From NCBI RefSeq assembly GCF_035046485.1, contig NC_085137.1, positions 315,963,164 through 316,027,163 of the forward strand: DNA of 64,000 nucleotides, in the 5' to 3' direction. Positions 35,801 through 47,800 of this stretch are shown one piece after another. The DNA comes from Aedes albopictus. Taxonomy: Eukaryota > Arthropoda > Insecta > Diptera > Culicidae. The first letter of the stretch is position 1. Each line of letters starts with the position of its first letter. The translations under genes were made by a program, and so were the position numbers. Under the pieces are notes generated by a model. The model ran no database searches and was not told the origin of the DNA. It saw only the letters and a list, made by a program, of their open reading frames with translations.

Positions 35801-38800
35801 AGTGTCAATTAATTGCCTTTTTTCTGATAGGGAAGTGAAACTATCTCGGCAGGGCTCCTATTTTGGGCACTTTTATGCTATTACTCATTCTATTTTGAAC
35901 CAATTGACACAATTTTTAGAACGCGATGAAATACGTATAGTATCTAACCGTTTCAAGTCAGTTGGTTTGGAATTGACTGAGTTACAGCGAAAAGTGCCCA
36001 AAATACCGGTCACTGCCCAAGTGGCTCGCTACCCTACCACATGAATCTAGACCTGAAAATACCAAAGGTTCAAACCCGAAAAATGTGACATCCGGATTTA
36101 ACCCTCTAATACCCAACCCCGCCTTTAGACGGGGTATAGTTTGAGCATTTTTGTAATTTTTGTTTCGTAGAGAATCATTTTTTTTATATTTTTGGCTGAT
36201 ATTTAGGACTGTTTTGTATATCTCAAAATGGTTTTTGATGTAGTTTACAGCGTATTTACATTTTTTTAAAATCATTGAAAAATTGATGGTTTAGTCACTG
36301 TTTAGAAGTCATTGTTCATTTTGTACTGAATCGCTACAATTAACATATTTTGATTTTTTCCCAAATCATTATATCCTAGTTTAATAGTTTAAGGGAATTG
36401 AATACACTCTAAAATTATTTTCCTTAAAATTACACGGAAAATAAAATTTCCTATGGAAAAAAAAATAAAAATATTTCAACAATAATCATAAAATCTCAAA
36501 ATGTTTTCATCTCAAAAAATCCGTACCCCAAATAGGCTTCCAGGAAAAATATAAAAGTGTGGGGATGTTCAAAAATAAAAATTAGAAAAATCCAAAACTG
36601 AAATTCACGAAATCGAGAATTAAAAAGAATCATCTTACAAAACATGTTTAAATCGATTTTAGATGGCGAAAAATGATATTTAGATCAAAATCAAAAATTT
36701 GGGTATTGGAGGGTTAAAAAAAAACAAAAGCATATGAAGTTAAGGAAGTAATGACTATGAGTTGTTTTATTTTTAAAGTAAACTGAGTAAAAAACAAAAA
36801 GAAAACATGATCAAAAAAAAAAAAAAAATAATAAAAAAAATAAAAAAAAAACAGAAAACAAAATAAATACATTTGATTCGAAAAATTTATCATTCTACAT
36901 TTGAGCTTGAGGGATTAGGCAAATAGATTACCAAACGTTCACATTATGCGTAGAATGGTAGCAAGTAACATTACTACGATTACAAGAAAACGGGATTCAA
37001 AGTTTTCACCATCTTTTATCTCCGTATAAGTCGAATAGAACTCCTAAATTTATCTATTTTTTACGAATTATTATACTTTTTTCTAAATGATTTATTAATC
37101 ATATAAAATACTGTGGAATCTGGACATCTCATTTTGAACACGTTAAAAAATATGGAATACGGACCGCAACAAAATTACCTGAGGTTTCCAAGTTTTTCCA
37201 TGTTGAATAAAGTTTTCCGTTGATTCCTAGTTGTCCAGTTAACAGGCACCTAGTTACTACTAAAAGTTAAAGCGGTAATTATGACCACTTTGGCAAATGA
37301 AGTCAAAGCTGATTTTTCTTAGGATTTCTAGAAGAAATTCATGTGAGTAATTCTCGCTGAGTCCGGCCCACTATTTACACCTTGTCTTCAAAAACGTTAA
37401 AGGTGGCGATTTTCTGAAGTCCTCTCCAAAAAAGTAAGAAAAATGCATTTGGTTACTCAAATTGATGGACTATTATTTTGATCAATTTCACATAGTGTTA
37501 AACTTTTTTCCACGTGCTTCAAAAATTCTTAGATTTTGCTTAAACAATATTCACCATATTTGTAGTTCGCTGTCAAATTTTCAGCTCAATAGCTCAAACC
37601 AGAACAAAGTTACAGCATGTCAAAGTGGGTCATTTTGTATGGAAAACGGCTTTCACTGCTATTTTTATGAACACAGCTGTATAATTCATAAAAAAATCAT
37701 ACTTTTTCCGTATATTACACGATTTTTTCAAGAATTCGCAAGAGATTCCCAAAGATAAAAATGTGTCGAAAATGGTTAAAGTATCCTGTCACAATTTTCG
37801 GCAGCAATCTTTTAGATATTCCGAAAGTTCATTCTACGATGAAGGACTTTCGGAAAACATTTCTCCAATGATTGCACATTCAATCTGGCGGTTGCTTTCT
37901 TAAATAATTCCGATAAAAAATGTCACAATGAAACCAGTGTCAAAAACTTTCAGGACTTCTATTTCCTCAAATTCCACAGGACATACCCCAAGAAATACCT
38001 CCAAAGCCAACTTGAAAATAAAAACAAATAAAAAATCATAAATAAATTAATTAACTTAGAAGAGCACTCCGGAGGTGCATCTATTGTGCAATTGCATGGC
38101 ATTAAAGATATGTAGAGATTTTCAGAAGAATGTGTTTTAAAAAATATGTAGTTTATTGGACAATTTATTCGATAAATGTATGTTTATATCTAAATTTTCC
38201 AAACATTTTTAGTGGATCATTTATTAAGGAATTTTCATAGGAACATTTTCAAAAAACTTTCAATTTCCCATGCGAGTTTGCATCATTCCACTTATTTATA
38301 ATGCTGGTAGTTACAGAGGTTTTTCTTAAAAGAAAACATAAAAATATCTTTTGCTAGCATTCAAAAGAAGAAATGTTCTATAAAACACATAAAAAATAGA
38401 GGGGTGTTATTTTTGTAACACAAGTAAAAAATATTTGAAAAATGCCTATTTTTTCTAGAAAATCATCAAAATATTTTGAACGGAATGACGTAGCAACATT
38501 TTCCGCGCACGAAAATACGCGTTTTTGGAAGTTCTAAAAGTGGTTCTTAGAATACTTTAACGATAAATTTGAAACAAAAAAGATAAAAGGGGGATTCACT
38601 TAACAGCGTAAACTGATTAAACGTCGCGATCACAAAGGCAATCTTTGATTATTTCATTCGCAAAATCATGAAACATTTCAAATAAGCAGAAAATCATGGC
38701 TTACGCAGCAATTTAATCTGTTTAGTGAGTACCCATAAAGTGTTTAAACTGTTTTGACCAAATTGGAGCATTTTTCCATAGTTTTTGAAGGGTGACGCTA

Positions 38801-41800
38801 GAACAAATCGTTTTAGCCCTCAGAACAATTATTCCAAATATTTCAAGAGGAATTTCTTCCAGGAATTCTTTTTAAAAAAATTACCAGCCATTATTCAAAA
38901 ATAAATCCAGAAATTCCTTCTAAATTTTGTAAAAAAAATCCAGAAATTACTTAAGACTCTTAGAGTTTCTTCAGGTATCTTTCCAAGACTTCCTCCAGGG
39001 ATTCTCTCAAGAATTCCTGCAGGGAAATTTTTCTAGGATTCTTTCTTTCAGGAATAACTACAGGGATTATTTTAAAAAATCCTCCAAGGATTCTTCCAGA
39101 AACTCTTCTTGGGATTCCTGCTGGACTTCTTCTTGGAATTCATTAAGGAATTCCTACATGAATTGTTATGGAATTCCTTCTTGAGATTGCTGTCAGAATT
39201 CATCCTGGGGATTCTTCTGGAGTTTCTGTATGTATTCTTTCAGGGATTCCTCAGAGAATCCTTAAGAAACTGCTACAGGGATTCTTCTAGGAGTCCCCCC
39301 ATTCCTTCTACGATTTCTTCAATTATTTCTCCGGGGATTTCTTTAAAAATCTTCTTGGGATTCCTCCGAGGATTCCTCAAATGCTTCCTCCGGGAATTTC
39401 CTCAGAGAAATCCATAAATTACTCCAGAAATTCTTGCAGGGATTCTTTCATGAATTCCTCTAAAGATTCCATGCACGTAACTACAGCGCATTTGGTCCTC
39501 AAGCTCCAATAACGTGCAGGACTGCTGGCTGTAGTAGATAACGAAGTCGTATATGATGTAGACATAGTATGCTAATGTGGAGGCCATATGCGTACATGCT
39601 TCCATTATCCACGTGTAAAGTATACGCATATCGCCTCAACTTAAGGCGAAACTGGAAGCATTTCCTCATTTTTTTTGGTTTTTGATTTTTCATTAAATAA
39701 CGTAGCAATATTTTCAAAATCGGTTTTCGTGCACGTGTAGAGAATGGATCAAGGTATCATTTGAATTTTTTTGGTGGTGAAAATGTTTTCCGTTTTTGCA
39801 GAAACCATTTTTTTTGTGAAATTTCGTTTTCAAATGGTTTCTGCAAAAACGAAAAACATTTTCACCACGAAAAAAAATCAGGAGATACCTTGATCCATTT
39901 ATACACGTGCACGAAAACCGATTTTGAAAATATTGCTTCGTTATTTAACAAAAAAAAAAAAAACAAATATCAAAAAATGAGGAAATGGATCTAGTTTCGC
40001 CTTAAGCATCCTATTCAAAAGCATATGCGATCGTGTGTTGGCTGGGTGAGCACAACATTGGACCAGCAGCGAGGCAAAATGCGTTGTAGTTAAGCGTATA
40101 AAAGATTTTTACAGGAATTACTCTGGGAATTCTTCTAAACAATCCTCCAGCAATTCCTCTAGAGATTCCTCCAGAAGATCCTCTAGATATTCCTGCAGGA
40201 ATTCCTCCAGGAACTTCTCCGAGGGTACCTCCAGGAATGTTTCCAAGGGTTCCTTCAGGAATTGCTCCAGGGATTCCTCCAGGGATTTCCACAGGAATGG
40301 CTGCTGGAATTGCCCTAGAAATTCTTTCCAGGGATTCCGCTAGAATAGTTTTTATATAGAGAGATTGTTGTTGCGTAGAAACGGCTATCTCTGTCTTAAT
40401 TTATGACGATTTATTTTATTCTACCCGAAGTTTCGGCCATGGGTTTAGGCCTTTTTCAAGGGAAAAAATGTCTATCGTCCTTGTCCTTGTTACAATATGC
40501 ATTTGCGTTTGTCAATTTATCCGGGTCATAGCTTTTTTGTACAATTTTAGGGTAATTTAAACGATAATTTTGGTCAGAGTTTAGCTTGCACATATAACGA
40601 CTGTTTTAAAAACAGTCCTTGTAACAAGGACAAGGACGACAGACAATTTTTCCCTTGAAAAAGGCCAAAACCCATGGCCGAAACGTCGGGTAGAATAAAA
40701 TGAATCGTCATAAATTAAGACTGAGATAGCCGATTCTACGCAATAATATCCAGTTCCAGTCGAAAAATCCCAAATCAATATATAGAGAAAATTTTATGGG
40801 AATTCTGAATTATGTATATTGACAATCTTGAGGTGGCTAAAATTTGGCCTACGGCCCACTGAGCCCCCCCTCCCCCTTGGGTACACCCATGATTGTGGTT
40901 GCAAATGACAAGCCTGCCCCTCAAACCTAATGAAAACAGGAAACGCATTAAAATGCCTTGATACGGCTGAAAACTCGTTAAATACTTTCCTGAAAGCCGC
41001 TGACGCTCCTCTGAAACCCCCGCAACATCTCTACAGCTCCCTGAAACCCCTAAACCCCACTGAAATGCTTTTGATCCCCTTTAAACCTCCTTCTGCAGCT
41101 GTCCTGCAATCCTCTAAAGCAGTGATCCTCAGCCTACCTGTCTTTGCGGGCCAAAATTGAATTTTGAAAAGCAACTGCGGGCCGCAAGACATTTAAAAAT
41201 TTATTTTCAATAAAATCAAAATTCAATACAAAATTCGTTTGTTTGATTTTTTGAAATTATTGAACATTAGCAAAGAACCAAACAACCTGTAGTTATCTGG
41301 AGGTTTTATTTCACTAGAAAAAATCCTGAAAATCGTAGGAAATTAAAAACAGGATGTAATGACAGTAATATTTAGGTTTTGTAGTTCTTGGTATTAATAA
41401 TTTTGAGCAAAATATTTCAGACTAGCTACTTGTAAGTTATACGAAAAATAAGCAATAGCGATGCTGGCTAGAACAATATGGACCTCTTTAAGAATGTTGT
41501 GGATGAACTTACAGTGCAGAAGTCCAAGACACGAACACGGATAAATTTCTTGTAATTCCCCTGGATCCAATTTTGAGAAAATATCGAATGAATTTTCTTA
41601 CTGCAGCTTAGGAATTTCCTGAGAAGTAATTGAACCCTTTTTTTTAATCTTGGAAGCGTGTTCCAAAATTTTTTGGGACTTTTCGTGGATTTTATTAAAT
41701 TTCAGAATGATTTCTAGGGGTTCTCGAGAGAAATTCCGAAAAACTGCCTGAGATACTGTTGATGATGCAGACATAATTTCCTGAGCAATGTATGCAAGTG

Positions 41801-44800
41801 TTTGTAGCCAATTCAGAATAGATAATTAAGAAGAATTCCCTAAAATATTCTAAGGGGAAGAAGAGTTTTCAGCGAAATTCCAAAAGTTTGGACAATACTT
41901 CCTTTGCATGTTTTGGAATATTTGGAAATATAAAAAAACAAAATGAACATTATTTTAATTTTATTTTCGTGAAATTAAACAAATTACTAATGACGAGTTC
42001 TGCCACAAGTCCGAAATCCATGACAGAGAACCTGTAAATTTAGCCTTAACAACAGTTTCGAATATTTTCGGAACAAAATTCGAAAAAGTAGTCTTTTACA
42101 GTTTGTAAAACTTTCAAAAATCTAACAGCTTTAAAAAACTCTCCGGAATAATGGCAAAGTTCACCAGTAGTTGACATTCATTCCCATTAAAGTTTTGAAT
42201 TATGGTGAAATTTTTGATTTTCATTATGTAATGTTTGAGTGGGCCACTTTCCAATATATTCCAAAATCTGTTCGCGGGCCGCACAAAACCTTGTCGAGGG
42301 CCGCATGCGGCCCGCGGGCCGCAGTTTGGTGACCACTGCTCTAAAGCAGGGGTTCCCAACCTTTTTGAGGTGGCGACCCCCTTTAAAAATTGTCAAACCA
42401 TCCACGGCCCAATGAAAATTTTTAGAAAAAAAAATGAATTAAATGAAAGAAACCGAGTTTTTTGGGTACAGTGACGTAGCCAGAAATTTACTGTGGGAGG
42501 GACTTTCGACGATCAATGACACTCACATTTCTTAAAAATGATGTCATGAACATTCATTTTGAATCATAGCTGAAATATAGAGGCGCAGCCGAAAATTTTT
42601 TCTTCTGAAGGCGTTTTATACTGAAAATTTGATCCTCAAATTGTGGCTTTTGGGGGTGGCGGTATACAAAATTAAAAATTGATATAATTTGAACAAAATA
42701 GAATAAAAATTAAACATTTTTTTTTTAGTAACATCGCGCCCCCCCTAGACTGGTTTCACGGTCCCCCAGGGGGCCGCGGACCACCGGTTGGGAACCCGTG
42801 CTCTAAAGCTCTCCGAAAATCCGTGGAACTCTCAAGTCCTATGAAATCCCCTGAAATGCTTTGAAATACTTTTATTTTTATTGTCTTTATTAACGAAACT
42901 TTCAGCCATTGGCTGGTTTGTCTCGTGCTTTGAAATACTTTAAAACCCTTGTGGACCCCCCTTCCCCTTCTTCTGAAGCTCTGATGAAAGCTCTGGAAGC
43001 TCCCTTGAACTGCCCGGAACCCACATACAGGCCTCGAAACCAACTTAAATTCCTTGAAATTCTGATGAATGCACTGCTGAACGCCCTAAGCTTCTCCTTA
43101 ACTACGCCTGATATCACTATGAAATTTCCTAGCCACAAATTGCCTTCAGAAAAAAAAAAAAACACACACACACATAAAAAGATTGTGCAGGGTCCATAGA
43201 ATCGCAGCTGCAAAGGCGTGAATAGATATCCAGCATGACTGTGCTGGGGGTGACGGGTTCGCTTCATGGCGGTCCAGGAAATGTTCATCGACTTCCTTGG
43301 CCATAGAGTATCTTCTTGCCTGCCACACGATATAAGCACAATGTTCATTGGCAGAGTAAGCTCTCAGTTAATAACTGTGAAAGTGCTCACAGAATACTAA
43401 GAAACAATCTAATAAAATATTGATTTTCACATTTCAGTAAAATCGTTTTCCATACCCAAAAGCACTCAATCATTCGGGATCTTTCTCCAGCCATAGCGTT
43501 CAATCATCCAATAAAACCGAACACAATCAACAATCCGCAGGTGCACTTCAACAGTAACGCGGGAAAAAGTCTAATTTAAAGGTGATTATGTTCTGTTGCC
43601 ACCAAATAACTCTATTCCATCCCCGCGACGGCTCCACCACCCCAAAAAACAACGTACATTGTGGTGATGGTGGTGGTGGCGTGTTTCATAGTGATTAGCG
43701 TGAAAACTCCGTAGCGGAAGCCCCTCTTAAATCGATTATCATCACGTCGACGTTGTCGCTGTCGTCATCATTTTTTTTTCTGTACGACTCCATTAGCAGG
43801 AAAGCGCACATCTGTTGCTTGTGCCACGCCGATCCTGTCCTGTGTATGATTTCTCAAACTCACATCATATACCTACCTACCAGTCAAGTGTGCTTTGTTG
43901 GTAGACAACAATTCAACAGCAGTGAAGCAACAGCCAGGTGATTGAAACACGACGTGTGGTACCTGCCTGCCTACACTTTCGACTCACTAAAGGCCAATTA
44001 GTGCTGCCTCAAATCGGCAATTTCGGGCGCAATTTGGCGGTGAGAAATGTGGACGGACAAACAAACTACATATTTTGGGCGAATAATGTGGAATCAGCGT
44101 GTTGATGTTGTCTATCGAAGAAAAGCGTGATTTGTATATATCTATGGGTAGCAATTCAAGATTACTCAACAGGTGGTACAATTTGCTTTAAATATAAATT
44201 TCCAAAGTGATGGTTTGAGAGTTTCCGTATCGTGCTTCTGTATGTTTGTGCAAGTAGAACAAGTGAATTTGAAATAAATCTACGCATTGTAGACTTAATT
44301 TGAATGGCGATTTTTTTCCACTAGTTTTGCTTTTCTTCTAAAGTATGTGTATGATATTATATAAATTTGGCAAAATTTAAAACGGTCGGTTCAGGATCCT
44401 TTTGTAATTGACATCTCCTTAACTTTTTATGACTATAAACAATCATCAAGCCTGCCACAAGACAAACAAATGCAAAAAATAATTACCAAAGCGTTTTCAA
44501 TATGCGTTATTTTGTGGATTCACATAGGTATGAACATTTTGTTTGTGATCAATAATGGCATAGTTTGTTATCTAATTAGATTGAAATTTGAGCAACTAAT
44601 ACATTCAATAAATATTTATGCAGTCCTGTTCACAAAATCTGCATGAATAAAACGGCTGTTCATGATCGTAGAAATTAATTCAGCAACACTGCTCAGCCGC
44701 CGCACAAAAAGTCGTCATAAATCTGCATGTTTATTTATAATTTCATACGGCTACAAACGGCTGTTACCCTTCTTTCCCGCTACTACCAGGTCAATGAAAA

Positions 44801-47800
44801 ACGACAACTTTCTAAGGCGCTACTAGACTACTAAAAATGTGCACAGCATCGCAGCGTCCAAAATACACCCACCCATCCCATCATCGCTGGTCAGTGTCAA
44901 TTGGGATGAGTAATATAAATTCCACAACGATGATGAAACCATAACGTGTTGGCAATCAACATACACCTAATCCTCGATCAAAGCCGCTTTTCATTAGCAC
45001 GAACTGGTATGCGTTGATTTCGAAACATTCTACTTTTTGTTATTTTTTTAGTGTAACATCCTAATTGAGTAGAATCTGCTTCTCAGCTTAAACCGTTTTA
45101 TTTAACCTGAGTTGGAACAAGGCCGAGGAAAACTAAGAAAACGGACATGGTTGTTAAAACGTTATTGTACAAGCGTACCAAATTGCCAATTGACTATTTA
45201 TGAGTTCGTATATCATGTATAACGAATATATTCTTCACCCAACCCGAGCAGAAGGGCATACCTTACAAATACCATGCGAAGACTATCATGTGCTCTAATA
45301 CCTAAAATTGTTATTGCTGCGGTATTCTACGAAATGTTATGAGAACATCACAATAACAGTTGGAGGTTTTTGAGCAGAGTTTGGTATTGATGTAGTATTT
45401 GTTGGTTTAGCAGTGAAAATAACCGATGAACAAGATTTGCTATTACATCATGAAGCCATCGAACATATGAAACATTTAATAACAAGAAATGTCATAGGTT
45501 TGTTATTCAATAACTTTGGGATAACAAATACAGCATTTGAAATTTTAGGTATACATTCATTATTGAAATAACAAGACCTGTTATTTCCTAGGTGTTATTT
45601 ATACAAAATTTTGGTATTCGTTTTTGTTATTTTGCCTCTTATTACCACCTAACGAAGGACATATCAAGGTATGGTAGTATTTAAGATAAATACCTTGATA
45701 TGTTATTCACTTGTTATTTTCTTCTGCTCGGGGAGAAAGTCAAATTCAGTACCATCGTTGGGGATGAAAAGGGGTCGGAGAGGCGAGATTGGGTCAAAAC
45801 ATTATCTAAAATATCTCATCAAATAATGCGAATATCAATTTGAAAATGGTATGGTGTCATCCTCGTAGTTGCCAGCAGTTCCTGTAAAAAAAAAATTAGA
45901 TGTCTAGAGAAATTAGTTAATTTTTGATAAATCATCAAAAAAGCTTCAAAATAAGGCCTTTCTAAAATGCCAATTTTAAGGCTTGATGAAACATCACACT
46001 TTTAGGTGGATTGATACATTTTAGAATCTCTAACTCATAGCCATCATATAATATATCATTGGTAAGTAGTATCAACCTCGACCAGAACTTTATTAACTTG
46101 CTTTGTTGTCAATGTGGAACAAATTATATCCAGACCAACAATTGAAAAGGCCACATCAACATTGCGTAAACAAACACGTTTCTGTTGACTTGAGGCCTTC
46201 TGAGATCCACCCACGCATCTCACCACCATTATCAGGAAGCTTGTTGTTTGCGCTTTCTGTTAGTGGTGGTGAGGTGTGTGGGTGGAGTTCAAAAGGCCTC
46301 AAGTCGATAGAAACATGTTTGTTTACAAAATGTTGTTGCGGCCTTTTCAATTGTTGGTCTTGATATTCCCTTGACCCATTCTCACCCCCTCGAAGTGTTG
46401 AGAATGGGTAAATTTTCATACACTTCTAAAACAAACAAAAACAACAACACCGTCTTCAACCAGAGGTTGCACAGATTGAACCGATCACTAACATGAGACA
46501 ACGGACAACACACAAAACACCCAGTGGTCCAGTGGAGAATTTTCCGTTTGACGAAAAGTTTTCACCGACTGAAGTGGGAGTCGAACCCACACTCCGAGGC
46601 TTACGAAACGGCTAGATGACTGACGCCCCTAAGCACGGCCACGAAGTTCACTATAGTAGTTTTAAGAAAAATTGACCTACTCTAAATATATTTTCATCAT
46701 TTGTGCATGCATTACTGAAGATCACATTCCAGTGACCAAAGGACTTTTGCATGCAAATAAGGACTGTTCAATTTATAAAACGGTGCGATATCTTTTTTAT
46801 TTTTCAAAAAAAAAATCATTATCAATTTTTTGCGTAACTTTCTATAGCTATTCTCAAATGTAGGAAAAATATAACATTAAGCAAAATGTTCTTTATTGTG
46901 TAACTGAAGCGGTTTTCGTAAAACATCAATAAAAACTGGAAGCTTACACTGTTCTACTAAAGGTAAAGCTCAATAGTTGATCAGTAATAAAGCAGGCTCC
47001 AGCTTGATATAGTGAGTTGCCTTGTTTTCATAGAAATTATTAAAAAATGTTCATTTAAGTCCTGTGTTGCAATAACATCACGGATTCGGCTAAAAATTTG
47101 TCCAGAGTAGTAGAATATTGCTTTCTGAATGATACAGAAGAAAAAATAACTTTTTTCATCAAAAATTTAATCCATAAAGATGGTCATATTAAAAATTTCA
47201 TACTTTTTGCTCCATTGATGCAGATTTTCGACTCTAGCGAATCTTGTTATTATATATTTCCAACAAAGTTGGTCCTATGTTATTGTACACCTTATTTAAT
47301 AATAATCGGATGCAATGTTTTTATTTCCAACATCATTGTTATGCAAAATTTGCATTAGGTAGCATTGGGTAATTCTCGCTGAGACCGGCCCACTATTTAC
47401 ACCTTGCCTTCAAAAATGTTTAAGGTGCCGATTTTCTGAAAGCCCCCGCCTAAAAAGTAAGAAAAATGCATTTGGTGACTCAAATTGATGGACCCCCCGT
47501 GAGTTAGAGCCACAGCAATTTTTGCAGACCCCTCGATTTTGGTCAAATGGTGGCTCATTTAAACCGTTATTATTCAAAAGTTTCTCCAACAACCACCTCA
47601 AAACGAATTGTTGTTGAAAAGAGGAAAGATAGAGCTACTATTTACAATAATAAAAAGTTGGGTCGGCCATATTGATTTTGGCCGCCATCTTGGATTTTTA
47701 TACCAAAACATTTTTTTCACCATGAGGGCAACCACCGATTTTCAAAATTTTTACATCAATTGAAAGCTGGGACATTTATACAAAACATATCAAAAAATTA

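Noticed and set aside
35796..36044. 82-codon plus-strand frame
   Set aside because: Covers a small inverted-repeat element; no domain.
40011..40292. Collagen-like [10 protein letters not shown] protein on the minus strand
   Set aside because: Product of the exact 15-base repeat; neighbouring copies have stops and shifts.
46577..46640. Functional tRNA gene
   Set aside because: The B box is perfect, but the sequence continues into a SINE body and the cloverleaf is incomplete.
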